DNA of 64,000 nucleotides from Paenibacillus kobensis NBRC 15729 (GTDB lineage: Bacteria; Bacillota; Bacilli; Paenibacillales; Paenibacillaceae), in contig NZ_BILZ01000027.1 of the NCBI RefSeq assembly GCF_004000825.1, positions 1 through 64,000 of the forward strand, written 5' to 3'. The notes below the pieces were generated by a model. That model saw only the letters and a program-made list of their open reading frames with translations. It was not told where the DNA came from and searched no databases. Position 1 is the first letter of the stretch. Every line of letters begins with the position of its first letter. A program made the translations under genes and the position numbers. Below are positions 40,860 through 50,282 of this stretch, one piece after another.

Positions 40860-43721
40860 TCACTCCTCTCCCAGCTTCAACGCTTGATGAACGCGTATGC
40901 GGAACAGCCTAATGCCGAGCACGGCCAATCCGACGACCAGCATGAACAGAACAATGGACATTAACCGGACGTAATCGGACGGGTCATGCGCAATTCGAAA
41001 CGGAAGGATCTGCACCTTCGTGTCAAATGACATTTGGAACAACGGTACAAACCATTGGCTTGTTATGCGGCCGGACAACAGACCGATCAGCACGGCGACG
41101 CCTGAAGTCAAAGCCTGCTCGCTGACCAGCATGCCAATGAGCTGTCCGAATGGTATGCCCATCGCACGTAAAATGCCGTACTGAAGCGTTCTGCCCGACA
41201 AAGTCAAGATCCAGAACAGAAGGAAGCCGCTCAAGCAAATTAACATCGAAATGACGAATCCGAGCGTCATGACCCCGTTGATCGCAAGTCGGAAAGGATC
41301 GTTGCGCGATGCTATCAGCTCCGACTCGCGGTCCGAAATCTCTACGAACTTCAACTTCTTCTCGGCAAGCTCAGCATACACGTCGCTGATCGAGCTCTCC
41401 GGCTTCTTCTTCAGCCATACTTCGTAAGGCTCGACTGCCAGCCGGTTCTGGATCGTGTCCAAATGAGCGATGATAAGCTTCGGCTGCTGTCCCGACTTTC
41501 CGTCCTTCGTCACTTGAACGGAAGGATTCCACGACGGCCAATAATCGACAATGCCGTATACGACGAAGGATGCAGGAGTAAGATCTGTCAAGTTAATGTC
41601 AATCGTATCGCCCACCTTGATGCCGTTCTGTTTCGCAAGCGACCGCGAGATTAGTACAGCCGTCGGCTCCGGAGCGATCAAATTCAAATATAAATTCAAA
41701 TGATGGTCGAGCAAGTCGCTTCGCAATCCCGTCACCTTGCCGAATTCGTCCGTCTTAATCCCCATCAGCTCAACGCTGATTGTCCCGCTGCCGGCGGAAG
41801 CTTGAGCATTCGGATTGCGGTATACTTGCGCAGCTGATTCCACCGTCTGGAGCTGCTGATACACAGAGAAGTCCGGCTCGAGGTATTGGAGGCGCTTCGA
41901 CGGCGCCGTTGAGAGCGGCTCAGTCGTTCCCGGTTGTCCCACCCAAGGAGGCGGAGAATTATTCTGCCACTGCTCCTGCAAGACGATGTCGCTGCCCATC
42001 GAGTAATTAATCTTGTCCTCCAGGTTATTGTTGATCGTCCGCGCGGAGTGTGCGCTGAACAAACCTGTAGCGACTGTCAGCACAAGGAACAGTTGAATAG
42101 TCAGAAACTGCTTGGACGACCGGCTCGTTTGCGTCAGCACCGAATAGAGCGCCGGCGGCCACCATCTTCGTCCTAGCCAATAAATAAGCCGCAGCAGCCA
42201 AGGGTAGATCCGAAGCATCAGCAATCCAGCCCCGAACGCAAACAGCGCCGGCGTCAGAAACAGCATCGGATCGATGCTCATCGCTTGATTGTCAAGTCCG
42301 AGCTTACTAAAGCCTTTCAATTGGTTGCGGAAGCCGTTCAGCAAATAAATCGTAACGCCAAGCAACACAACATCAAGAGCAAGTTTATGCCACAACGATG
42401 TCCCTTCGCCTCTGGATACGTTCCGCTTCCGGTCGACAATCGATACGCTCGCAGCAAGAATAACAGGTATAAGCACAAGAATGATCGCTCCTGCCATTGC
42501 GAAGGCGGCGAATTTTATAGCCTCTTCCGACATATGGACTTCTAGAGCGGACCTATTGACGAATTGCAGAAAACCGTTCGCTGAACCGAGCACCTTCGTG
42601 AAGAACAATCCGGCGCATAATCCACCTGCGAGCGCCGGCATTGCAAGCAGGAACGCTTCGATCGCGTAGATGCCGACAATCTGCCACCTGCTTGCACCGC
42701 GGCTCCGCAGAACCGAAATCTCGTTCTTTTGGCCTTCGATCATTTTGTTCGAAATAAGCAGCAGGTAGAATACGAGCATCATCATAAGCGGCGCATACAA
42801 TGCCCATAGCAGCCTGGACAAGCGCTCCTGCGTATCTCCGAAACTCTTTAATACGGATACGGCCGGAAATTCGAAATTCCCTGTGCCTAGCCGGCCCTGA
42901 AAGTATTTATCGAGTCGTCCCGCCTCAGCAAGGAACGTATCCATATTCCACACTTTCAAATCCGTGTAGTCGAGCGCGGCCTGATACTTTAACGAATAAA
43001 GCTGCAATCGGGACGCCCCGACAATCTCGCGCTCGAACCAGTCATAAGGCGCATACATCGCAAAGCCTGTACTTTCCAGTCTAAAACGCAAATAGGCCGC
43101 ATTACCTTTCTCTTCCTGCTCAATGAGACCGACAACCTTAAAGCGCATAGTCTCGCCCGTCTTATCGTTGCGTACAAGGAATACGGTGTCCAAGTCGCGT
43201 TTGAATTCGAGTAGAAACTTTTGCGTGACGAGCACTTCAACGACACCGTCAACCGGATCGGCAGACGGCATGCGCCCATCCAGCAGCTTAATGTGATCTT
43301 CTAAGTCCGAGATCGCAACGATGGAAGCCGTCCTGTTCCGAAACTTCCGCTCGGACTCCATTATCCCATCGGCGATGGTTGAGTAAGCGATGGATTCTCT
43401 TACTTTCTGGTAGGACACGACATCCATACCGAAACGCTGGAACTGCCGGTCCATGAACTGATCCGCTGCCGAGACCCGCTCAGGCAAACGATCCACTTTG
43501 CCCATAACGGTTGTCGACACGCTTAACCAACCCGGGTAATAGGAGACTTTCTGCTGCTGTAATCCTTGCAATTGCTTCTGCATCGTCTGTTGCATGATGG
43601 CATCCGTATACATCGGCATCGAACTGAACAATGCGGCACATATAAGAAGACCGATCAGCAGATTGAACTGGAGCCAGCCGTTTTTGCGCATTTTCCGAAC
43701 GATCATGGTCACAATGGCCAC
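40860..43721 (-). CDS. FtsX-like ABC transporter permease (953 aa)
   Basis: A very large permease. An N-terminal helix (about 15-37) anchors a ~270-residue extracytoplasmic region. Clusters of helices follow at ~308-440 (first FtsX domain, LYAPLMMMLVFYLLLISNKMIEGQ, LRSRGASRWQIVGIYAIEAF) and ~455-570. A second external region precedes a C-terminal FtsX domain (~835-945, ILRAMGIPFGQLIGMLVSEQALTS broken across helices). The duplicated layout suits a MacB-type mechanotransmitter that moves peptides, lipids or lipoproteins out of the membrane. The start is GTG with AGGTGA upstream. It is followed after 4 nt by its ATPase. Confidence 0.88.
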   Translation of the reverse strand: MAIVTMIVRKMRKNGWLQFNLLIGLLICAALFSSMPMYTDAIMQQTMQKQLQGLQQQKVSYYPGWLSVSTTVMGKVDRLPERVSAADQFMDRQFQRFGMDVVSYQKVRESIAYSTIADGIMESERKFRNRTASIVAISDLEDHIKLLDGRMPSADPVDGVVEVLVTQKFLLEFKRDLDTVFLVRNDKTGETMRFKVVGLIEQEEKGNAAYLRFRLESTGFAMYAPYDWFEREIVGASRLQLYSLKYQAALDYTDLKVWNMDTFLAEAGRLDKYFQGRLGTGNFEFPAVSVLKSFGDTQERLSRLLWALYAPLMMMLVFYLLLISNKMIEGQKNEISVLRSRGASRWQIVGIYAIEAFLLAMPALAGGLCAGLFFTKVLGSANGFLQFVNRSALEVHMSEEAIKFAAFAMAGAIILVLIPVILAASVSIVDRKRNVSRGEGTSLWHKLALDVVLLGVTIYLLNGFRNQLKGFSKLGLDNQAMSIDPMLFLTPALFAFGAGLLMLRIYPWLLRLIYWLGRRWWPPALYSVLTQTSRSSKQFLTIQLFLVLTVATGLFSAHSARTINNNLEDKINYSMGSDIVLQEQWQNNSPPPWVGQPGTTEPLSTAPSKRLQYLEPDFSVYQQLQTVESAAQVYRNPNAQASAGSGTISVELMGIKTDEFGKVTGLRSDLLDHHLNLYLNLIAPEPTAVLISRSLAKQNGIKVGDTIDINLTDLTPASFVVYGIVDYWPSWNPSVQVTKDGKSGQQPKLIIAHLDTIQNRLAVEPYEVWLKKKPESSISDVYAELAEKKLKFVEISDRESELIASRNDPFRLAINGVMTLGFVISMLICLSGFLLFWILTLSGRTLQYGILRAMGIPFGQLIGMLVSEQALTSGVAVLIGLLSGRITSQWFVPLFQMSFDTKVQILPFRIAHDPSDYVRLMSIVLFMLVVGLAVLGIRLFRIRVHQALKLGEE

Positions 43722-43753
43722 AACATCACCTGCTTCTGCCGGCCTATGACCGG

Positions 43754-44782
43754 TTAGTTATTAAGAACGATCTTGTCGCCTTCCGATAAACCTCGGACAA
43801 TTTCGACCTCGGTCGTCGTTGTCAAACCGATCTCCACGTCAACCTCTTTACGTCGTTCACCATCGAGCACCTGCACGTATTTGCGGTCCAAATAATTGCG
43901 GATGGCAACCTTCGGAAGAACGAGTACGCCCTGCTTCTTCTCCAAAAACACTTTGATATCAGCCAGCTCACCGATTTTGGCTTTCATCCCGTCCGTATTG
44001 ATAATTAACGATTTGATGTTGTTCTCGTTCAAATCCTGATCACCGGACAAGGAATTGGGCGTTTGTACGATCTTGCCATTGTAACTCACATCATCTATCG
44101 TCACCTCGGCAGGCATATTCACTTCAAGCCTTGCAAGCTCCGCCGGATTATTCGACTGGTAAACGATATGAGTCTGGGAAGGATCCGCGATCGTCATCAG
44201 GGTCTCGTATGCGTTTACATTTTGGCCTTCGTTAATATCCGCTATGTAAATAATGACGCCGTTGATCGGTGAGACCAGCCGCGTGCGCTCCCACTGCGAT
44301 TCCAGTGCATCAAGCTGCAGCTTGGCCGATTTCAGATCAAGCTGTTTCGACTTGATTTCTTCGGAATTGCCTCCCTTAATCGCCTTCTGTACGTCTAACT
44401 GAGTGCGCTCATAGCTGATTTGTTGCAATTCAAGCCGCAGCTTCAAATCTTCGTTCTCTAGCTGAATGAGCAATTGTCCTTTCTTTACTTCGTCACCTTG
44501 GGAGACCAGAATATCCGAAATTCGGGCACCGTTCTGCTTGAAATAAATATCTTTCGTCGATTTCGAAACGACGGGCGCCGTACCGCTGAAGTAGGTCGAC
44601 AGGTCGCCCTTCTTCACCTCGATGACATCAAATTTCTGTTCCGCCGGTTTGACGAGAGGTGGAGGTATCGGTTCTTCTTCGTTAGGTAAAAGAGAACATC
44701 CTGACAACGTTGCAATTATGAGGCATAACGTTCCGAAGATTAGCGCAGCCGTTCTTATACTACTCGACATTGATCTTACCAA
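43754..44782 (-). CDS. MacA/HlyD-like efflux adaptor lipoprotein
   Basis: A membrane-fusion-type adaptor of about 340 residues. The signal ends in a lipobox LSGC after a hydrophobic stretch (IRTAALIFGTLCLIIATLSGC spans it), so it is a lipoprotein on the outer face of the membrane. Then come a barrel-sandwich half (GARISDILVSQGDEVKKGQLL), a coiled-coil hairpin (~100-160), the second half motif LVSPINGVIIYIADINEGQNV and beta-barrel/MP domains. The start is uncertain. TTG 44782 has GGAGG 9 nt upstream. ATG 44791 and ATG 44770 are in frame. It overlaps the upstream ATPase gene, implying coupling. Confidence 0.85.
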   Translation of the reverse strand: MVRSMSSSIRTAALIFGTLCLIIATLSGCSLLPNEEEPIPPPLVKPAEQKFDVIEVKKGDLSTYFSGTAPVVSKSTKDIYFKQNGARISDILVSQGDEVKKGQLLIQLENEDLKLRLELQQISYERTQLDVQKAIKGGNSEEIKSKQLDLKSAKLQLDALESQWERTRLVSPINGVIIYIADINEGQNVNAYETLMTIADPSQTHIVYQSNNPAELARLEVNMPAEVTIDDVSYNGKIVQTPNSLSGDQDLNENNIKSLIINTDGMKAKIGELADIKVFLEKKQGVLVLPKVAIRNYLDRKYVQVLDGERRKEVDVEIGLTTTTEVEIVRGLSEGDKIVLNN

Positions 44783-45464
44783 TATGCCCATCCTCCAGTG
44801 CGATCGTCTGATCCATCATACTGAGCACGCTTAGATCGTGCGTGGTCATAATAATAGTCGTCCCAAGCTGTTCCACTAGCTCGCGGAACAGCCGGATAAC
44901 CGTCAATCCGGTCTTAGAATCCAATTCCGCAGTCGGTTCGTCCGCTAACAGCAACACGGGTTGATGAGCGATTGCCCTTGCAATTGCAACCCGCTGCTGC
45001 TCGCCGCCCGACAATTCGCCGGGACGATGCTTCATGCGTTCTTTCATGCCGACTTGTTCAAGCGCTTCTTCGGCCATCCTTCTCGTTCGGGACGAAGGCA
45101 CGCCTGCAATGCGCAGTCCGAATTCAACATTCTCATAGGCTGACATCAAAGGCATTAATCCAAAAGACTGAAACACAAGTCCGATCCGCTGTCGGCGAAG
45201 CGCATTGCGCTGTTTCTCCGTCATCGCGGTCAACTCTTCGCCCTGCAGCCATAACTTGCCGTCCGAAGGCCGGTCGAGCGCTCCGATAATGTTAAGAAGC
45301 GTCGTCTTCCCCGACCCCGAGCGTCCGCGCAGTGCCGTGATCGTTCCCTTCTGTGCCGTAAAGCTGATCGCGTTCAAAGCGGTCACTGCGCCTTCGCCTT
45401 TGCCGAATATGCGTGTAACTCTATCGGCTGTTACCATCGATTCACGCACTAGTGGCGCCGTCAT
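44760..45464 (-). CDS. ABC transporter ATPase, MacB/LolD type
   Basis: A 234-residue ATPase with Walker A GRSGSGKTT (47-55), [15 protein letters not shown] signature, [12 protein letters not shown] Walker B and THDLS H-loop. RIGLVFQSFGLMPLM is the LolD/MacB-type Q-loop. It is the first transport gene after the LacI regulator, 35 nt downstream. The frame runs ten codons further, but AAGGAGGGCAG places the ATG at 45464. The operon carries two different ATPases for one visible permease, so they may form a heterodimer or serve a second permease elsewhere. Confidence 0.9.
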   Translation of the reverse strand: MTAPLVRESMVTADRVTRIFGKGEGAVTALNAISFTAQKGTITALRGRSGSGKTTLLNIIGALDRPSDGKLWLQGEELTAMTEKQRNALRRQRIGLVFQSFGLMPLMSAYENVEFGLRIAGVPSSRTRRMAEEALEQVGMKERMKHRPGELSGGEQQRVAIARAIAHQPVLLLADEPTAELDSKTGLTVIRLFRELVEQLGTTIIMTTHDLSVLSMMDQTIALEDGHIGKINVE

Positions 45465-45499
45465 CTGCCTGCCCTCCTTCTTCATATGCAGCAATAATT

Positions 45500-46510
45500 T
45501 TACCGAGGGGCTGCTGTCGATTGCCGGATAATAAGCTCGACTTCCTCGACGAGCACCGGCGGGGACTGGTCCGGATTCTCGACAAGCTCAATCAGCTGCT
45601 TGATCACTCTTGCGCCGATCGATACGATGTTCTGATTCACTGTCGTTAACCCTGGATTCACGATCGATGCGAATGCCGTATTGTCGAACCCGACGACCGA
45701 AATATCGTCTGGAACCCGAAGTCCCGCGTCTGCAACCGCATTCATGACACCAATCGCCATCACATCCGACGTACAGACAATTGCCGTCGGCCGGTCAGAC
45801 AGCTTTAACAAATTTTGCATCGCTCCGTATCCGCCGTTTATATCGAAGTTGCATATCTCGACATAATTAGAATAATACGGGAGGTCGAATTGGCGCAATC
45901 CCTGTTGATAACCTTCAAACCGCGTCCGACCGGCAACATAGCCCAGATAGCCGGATATGAACGCAATTTTCCGGTGGCCAAGTTCGTAAAGATGCTCCAT
46001 GACCTGCAGGATGCCGTTTCGGTTGTCGGCGGTAATGTAACCGGCCCGGCGGCCGATCAGATCGGTATCGACGAACATCGTCGGCAGCTCCGCCTTCACC
46101 AGATCCATGCCGATTTTATGGTCTCTGCTCACGCCGAACACGACCATTCCGTCCACATTGCGGCTCGAGCAGTGTCGAACGACGGAATAGTCCGGATCGT
46201 TGAAATTGGCCGTCAGATGCAGCAGATCGTAACCGCTGGACTCCAGTGCTTTCTGCATGCCGGCCATTAGTTCCGATACGAATGGATTAGTCATGATATT
46301 ATGAAGTAAAATGCCGATCGTCCACGACCTTCTTTTCACGAGTCCCCTGGCAACCACGTTCGGTTCATACCGGAGCAGACGAATCGATTCGTTCACTTTC
46401 TTCCTCGTCTTCTCGCTAACGTCGGTGTAATTGTTGATTACTTTCGATACGGTCGTAACCGAAACTCCCGCATGCTTGGCCACATCTGTAATCGAAGCCA
46501 CAGCCATCAC
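45500..46510 (-). CDS. LacI/GalR-family transcriptional regulator
   Basis: A 336-residue repressor-type protein. The N-terminal LacI helix-turn-helix is ITDVAKHAGVSVTTVSKVIN (about 6-25), with hinge YEPNVVARGL. A periplasmic-binding-like effector domain follows (~60-330, WTIGILLHNIMTNPFVSELM; AIVCTSDVMAIGVMNAV; VVGFDNTAFASIVNPGLTTV). Effectors of this family are normally sugars or nucleosides. It precedes the four-gene ABC export operon by 35 nt on the same strand, so autoregulated control of that operon is likely but unproven. I found no clear palindromic operator in the upstream 60 bp. Confidence 0.88.
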   Translation of the reverse strand: MMAVASITDVAKHAGVSVTTVSKVINNYTDVSEKTRKKVNESIRLLRYEPNVVARGLVKRRSWTIGILLHNIMTNPFVSELMAGMQKALESSGYDLLHLTANFNDPDYSVVRHCSSRNVDGMVVFGVSRDHKIGMDLVKAELPTMFVDTDLIGRRAGYITADNRNGILQVMEHLYELGHRKIAFISGYLGYVAGRTRFEGYQQGLRQFDLPYYSNYVEICNFDINGGYGAMQNLLKLSDRPTAIVCTSDVMAIGVMNAVADAGLRVPDDISVVGFDNTAFASIVNPGLTTVNQNIVSIGARVIKQLIELVENPDQSPPVLVEEVELIIRQSTAAPR

Positions 46511-46573
46511 CTCATCTAAATCGGAATGATTTCATTATGTGCCCGCCACACGCCGAACCCGGGCCGGTAGCAC

Positions 46574-46601
46574 AAAAGGGCCGTCATTTAGACGCCCCTT
46601 T
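46574..46601. terminator. Hairpin in spacer upstream of LacI gene
   Basis: AAAGGGcCGTC and GACGcCCCTTT pair around ATTTA. A/T-rich flanks on both sides are short. It may be a back-up terminator for the DUF92 operon. The rest of 46511-46901 holds no supported gene. Confidence 0.45.
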
Positions 46602-46901
46602 ATCCGCTGTGCCGAGCGAACGAATGACGAATGACTATATGCCGAGCAACTCTGTTCGTCTTTCGTAAGTTATCCATTATTCTAAGCGTTCGTCCGCAAT
46701 TGGCTGCAGCGCCGCTCTCGATTCAGTTCTATCAAAGCCGACTCATCGATACTCTGTGAATGTTTCCTTATTTTTCCCTGTCCTAATCCATCCTAGTATA
46801 CCATTGCAAATTTGCTTGCGGCAACGGCTTGTTTGATAGGATTATTCGGAACACGTCCCCTATTCAAGCCGAGCACAAAAGGGGCGAAGCATGCGAGCAG
46901 C

Positions 46902-46932
46902 ACAAAAAATCAGCCGATCAACCGGCTGATTC
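46902..46932 (-). terminator. Terminator overlapping the 3' end of the DUF92 gene
   Basis: On the minus strand AATCAGCCG and CGGCTGATT pair and six T follow. The stem includes the last codons and the TGA stop of the DUF92 gene. Confidence 0.85.
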
Positions 46933-47809
46933 CAAGTGCCGCAGCGCCTGCAGCGATCGAAGACAAAATGTTGACGGCATCATTGCTCATCCATTGAAAT
47001 CCGCGCACGACAGACGTCGGGCGGCCGCAATGGATAAGACGTTCTGTTTCCTTCCCGCAACCTTCGCACCGGTACATGGCCTGCATGGTCGCACCCAAAT
47101 ATGAATCCGCGAAAGCGCCTGCGATGCCGCCAAGCAGCGCCGTCAATACAATCGTCCCGAGCACCGCGCCAGTTTGTCCCTCTTCCGACCAAGCGCCGGG
47201 AACAAGCGCCGCACATGCGGCGAAGACGCCAATGGTCAGCGCTCCGGCCGCCGCGGCCGCACTGCCGGCAACCGTTATGCCTCCGCTTGTCCCTGCCGGT
47301 ACGCGTCTGCCCGTCCGGATCGAGACGGGCTGAACTCGGCTAAGCGAACCGAGCTCGGTTGCCCATGTGTCGGCATTGACAGCCGCCATGACGCCGATGA
47401 ACGCGTACAGCCAGCCTGAATGCGGCCATATGGCATGCGCGGCGCACAGTGCCAAGCCGGCACCTCCATTCGCCCACACTTGACCAGCATCGCGTGCTCC
47501 CGTTTTCTCATACAGAAGCTCAGCCTCCGCCTTCCGCTTATGCTTCCTTTTCCAACGGGAGAGCATCGTGGACGTCGAGAAAAACACGAGCAGAGCGCCG
47601 AACCAGAGCAAGCCCCCTAGCGCTGTATAGCCCGTGCCCATAACGGCCGCCGATACCGCGCCCCAGCGCGTCAGCGACCGCGAACGAACGGCCAGGATGG
47701 CAACCGTTACGCCGCCCGCCGAACCGATCGCCGCCCTTGCCCACAGTCCTTCCGCTCCACCGAACAGCCATGCCGTCGATTGCAGTCCTTCATACCATTC
47801 GCTCCACAT
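46910..47809 (-). CDS. DUF92-family membrane protein
   Basis: A 299-residue polytopic membrane protein with seven or so helices. The DUF92 hallmark NADTWATELGSLSR sits near residue 140, and GGITVAGSAAAAAGAL and GAFADSYLGATMQ follow. A CEGCGKETERLIHCGRPT segment near residue 240 has three cysteines and a histidine that could bind metal. Plant VTE6 (phytyl-phosphate kinase) belongs to the same family, so an isoprenoid-phosphate role is conceivable but not shown. The gene starts 61 nt after the phosphodiesterase gene and closes the envelope operon. Confidence 0.82.
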   Translation of the reverse strand: MWSEWYEGLQSTAWLFGGAEGLWARAAIGSAGGVTVAILAVRSRSLTRWGAVSAAVMGTGYTALGGLLWFGALLVFFSTSTMLSRWKRKHKRKAEAELLYEKTGARDAGQVWANGGAGLALCAAHAIWPHSGWLYAFIGVMAAVNADTWATELGSLSRVQPVSIRTGRRVPAGTSGGITVAGSAAAAAGALTIGVFAACAALVPGAWSEEGQTGAVLGTIVLTALLGGIAGAFADSYLGATMQAMYRCEGCGKETERLIHCGRPTSVVRGFQWMSNDAVNILSSIAAGAAALGISRLIG

Positions 47810-47870
47810 ATAAACTCGCCTTGCCTTTCAGGCCTGTATTATGGCAGTCCGATCGAAGCGCAGAGTTACG

Positions 47871-48632
47871 TCACTTCTTGCTCGGCAGCACCGCTTCCCG
47901 CCATCTGTCGGGGTAATTCGTGCAAATCATAACATCGGGATCCAATGCTGCATATTTCTTGATCGTCCGCGTATCGTTCAGCGTCCAGAGCATCGTCTTG
48001 ATTCCTGCATCCTTGAGCGCCTTTAACCGCTTTGGCGTCGCATGGGGATAGCCAAGCGACAAGAAATCGCCCTTCATGGCCTTCAATTCCTGAATCAACG
48101 ATTCTCTCCAACCGTCGATAATTAGACCGATAGACACTTCCGCCGAACGCTCGCGCACCTCCCGTAAAGATGGCGGATGGAACGAAGTGAGCACGGTATC
48201 ATGCTGGAGACCGTACTTGTACACGAGCTCCAATACTTTGTCTGCCAATCCCGCATACCGGCCGTCTGTCTTTAGCTCGATATTAAGCCGGCATCGTCCG
48301 CAAGTTAACGCCAGTACCTGCTCTAACGTCGGCACCGGCTCGCCTTTGAACGACTCATCGAACCAACTGCCCGCATCGAGCTGCTGCATCTCTTGCGCTG
48401 TATGCACCCTTACTTCGCCTCGCCCATTCGTCGTACGGCTGAGTGTATAGTCATGGATGACCACCGGAACGTTGTCCTTCGACAGCTGCACATCGATCTC
48501 GATCCAGAACAGATGCGGCTCTTTCATGGCCAATTGAATCGCCGCGAGCGTATTCTCCGGCGCTTGGCCGGACCATCCCCGATGGGCTACACAAGGATTC
48601 CGCACAGTTTCACTCCCTTTGCTTTGCTTCAT
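47871..48632 (-). CDS. Glycerophosphodiester phosphodiesterase (GDPD)
   Basis: Hydrolyses glycerophosphodiesters to glycerol 3-phosphate and an alcohol. The 253 residues contain AHRGWSGQAPENTLAAI (catalytic His and Arg), EIDVQLSKDNVPVVIHD (metal-binding Glu/Asp and catalytic His) and NIELKTDGRY. MLWTLNDTRTIKKY and DVMICTNYPD complete the TIM barrel. There is no signal peptide, so it acts in the cytoplasm. Its ATG overlaps the upstream CapA-like stop (ATGA), implying translational coupling. The frame is open 54 codons upstream inside that gene and is not used. Confidence 0.92.
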   Translation of the reverse strand: MKQSKGSETVRNPCVAHRGWSGQAPENTLAAIQLAMKEPHLFWIEIDVQLSKDNVPVVIHDYTLSRTTNGRGEVRVHTAQEMQQLDAGSWFDESFKGEPVPTLEQVLALTCGRCRLNIELKTDGRYAGLADKVLELVYKYGLQHDTVLTSFHPPSLREVRERSAEVSIGLIIDGWRESLIQELKAMKGDFLSLGYPHATPKRLKALKDAGIKTMLWTLNDTRTIKKYAALDPDVMICTNYPDRWREAVLPSKK

Positions 48633-49990
48633 TGTGCAGTGATGTAACCGTCTTGGTCTACTTTGGCTCCAATGGATATGCGGCTTAAATAATCGATAAT
48701 TTCCGTTGCTTTGTCCGGCTCGGCTGGCGCAGGCCTCGATTGATCCGCAACCATCGGATGGAAGGCCAGCTTGCATTCTCCGCTCTTCGTGCACACCGCA
48801 TCCAATACGCCGGTATCCTTCGTCCTCGGCGTCGCGGTGACGTTAAATATAAAGTTGCCTAGACTGTAGGCAATCCACTTGCCCTTATACTGTTCGAACC
48901 CCTGCAGCACATGCGGGTGGCTGCCGATGATCAGGTCGGCTCCCGCATCGATCATTTGCTTGCCTAAATTGGTTTGTTCGTCGACCGGATTCTCCGCCCG
49001 CTCAACGCCCCAATGCACCATCACGACGACAAGATCGGCCTGCTCTTTCGCCTTCTCAATTGCCGCTACCGCACGTTTGGGATCATACCCTTCGGCAACG
49101 CCTGGATGATTCTTATCCGCTTTCCATTCCGTCACTGGCAGCACACGGCTTATTCCCAGATAGGCAACCTTAATGCCGTTCGCCTCCAATATGACAGGAG
49201 CATATGCTTCCGTATCATCGTTGCCGCCGCCCACGCTCGGCACTCCGGCTTCATCCAGATGCTTGATCGTATCGAGCAGTCCCTCGGCGCCTTGATCAAG
49301 CGTATGGTTGTTGGCAACCGACACCACGTCGAAGCCGGCATCCTTAAGCGGCGGAAGCAAGTCGGGCGCACCCTTGAAGACGTATTGTTTATTTTGTGCC
49401 GGCGTACCTCTGGTGGTGATCGGATTCTCCAGATTTCCTGCCGTCAAATCGGCCAATGCCAAATAATCGACAGCGCCGGAGAACGGATATTCAAGCCCTT
49501 TGCTCCGCATCGTCGTCTCTACGGTGGAACCTAACATAATATCGCCAACGAAGGCAAGCTTCACTGTATCACCGGAAGAAGCGCTTTGATCATCCGAAGA
49601 AGATGACTCCTTGTCGCCCTCCGGCTCTTCGCCAGTGCCCGGTGATGAAGTGCCTTCCCCGCTGGCTTGACCCTGCTGATCTCCGGTTCCTTCCCCTGAT
49701 GCACCGCCCTTGTCCGTCTGCAGATCATCGGTCTGCTCCGTCCCGCCGTCTTCAATCGGACTGCCGGCATTCGGCGGCTCCGATTCCGGCGTCTTGCCGA
49801 TCGATCCAGCCGTTTCGTTCTGCTTCTCCGGTTCAGTCGTCGAATCGGCAGGAAACAACGTAGACCAGAATACGGCCGCCAATATTAGAATGACGGCGAT
49901 CATAGCCAAATTCAATATTGCAATCTTGCGTATGCGGCGTTGCTTGCGTTTCTTATTCTGCTGGTGCGATTCCGAGCGCGACACGTACAT
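48629..49990 (-). CDS. CapA/PgsA-like exported metallophosphatase-fold protein
   Basis: A 453-residue protein with a basic N-terminus (HQQNKKRKQRRIRK), one membrane anchor (~24-46), and a Ser/Glu/Gly-rich linker (~50-140). A CapA domain (~145-440, PF09587-like) follows, with LAFVGDIMLGSTVE, LTAGNLENPI, VSVANNHTLDQG, VVMVHWGVE and ADLIIGSHPHVLQG carrying the metallophosphatase-type ligands. Family members support poly-gamma-glutamate or other polymer assembly. No pgsB/C synthase genes are here, so the polymer is unknown. CGGAGG lies 10 nt before the ATG at 49990. It is first in the operon with GDPD and DUF92. Confidence 0.85.
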   Translation of the reverse strand: MYVSRSESHQQNKKRKQRRIRKIAILNLAMIAVILILAAVFWSTLFPADSTTEPEKQNETAGSIGKTPESEPPNAGSPIEDGGTEQTDDLQTDKGGASGEGTGDQQGQASGEGTSSPGTGEEPEGDKESSSSDDQSASSGDTVKLAFVGDIMLGSTVETTMRSKGLEYPFSGAVDYLALADLTAGNLENPITTRGTPAQNKQYVFKGAPDLLPPLKDAGFDVVSVANNHTLDQGAEGLLDTIKHLDEAGVPSVGGGNDDTEAYAPVILEANGIKVAYLGISRVLPVTEWKADKNHPGVAEGYDPKRAVAAIEKAKEQADLVVVMVHWGVERAENPVDEQTNLGKQMIDAGADLIIGSHPHVLQGFEQYKGKWIAYSLGNFIFNVTATPRTKDTGVLDAVCTKSGECKLAFHPMVADQSRPAPAEPDKATEIIDYLSRISIGAKVDQDGYITAQ

Positions 49991-50186
49991 AATCGAATAA
50001 CCTCCGATATGAACTAATAACACGGATAACGAGGATGAGAAATTAAGCAGTAAAGCAGGTAAGCTATTCAATTGACTAAAAGCTATTAACCTCGGACGAA
50101 ATTTTCACGCTAATAGACTCCAAACAGAAGACTTCCCTATTATACCAGCATTCGAATCGTCCATGAAGCGCTCTTTGCGGCCGCAC

Positions 50187-50258
50187 CAAAAAAGCGGAGA
50201 CCGGCCGCCGGTCCGGTCTTCTGCAGACACGAACCGTCCTTGCCAATCTCCGCTTTTC
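50187..50258 (-). terminator. Terminator of hemEH
   Basis: On the minus strand AAAGCGGAGA pairs with TCTCCGCTTT around an inner CCGGACCGGCGGCCGG element, and a T-run follows. Confidence 0.75.
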
Positions 50259-50282
50259 GCGTTATTTCATTCAAGTATTCGG

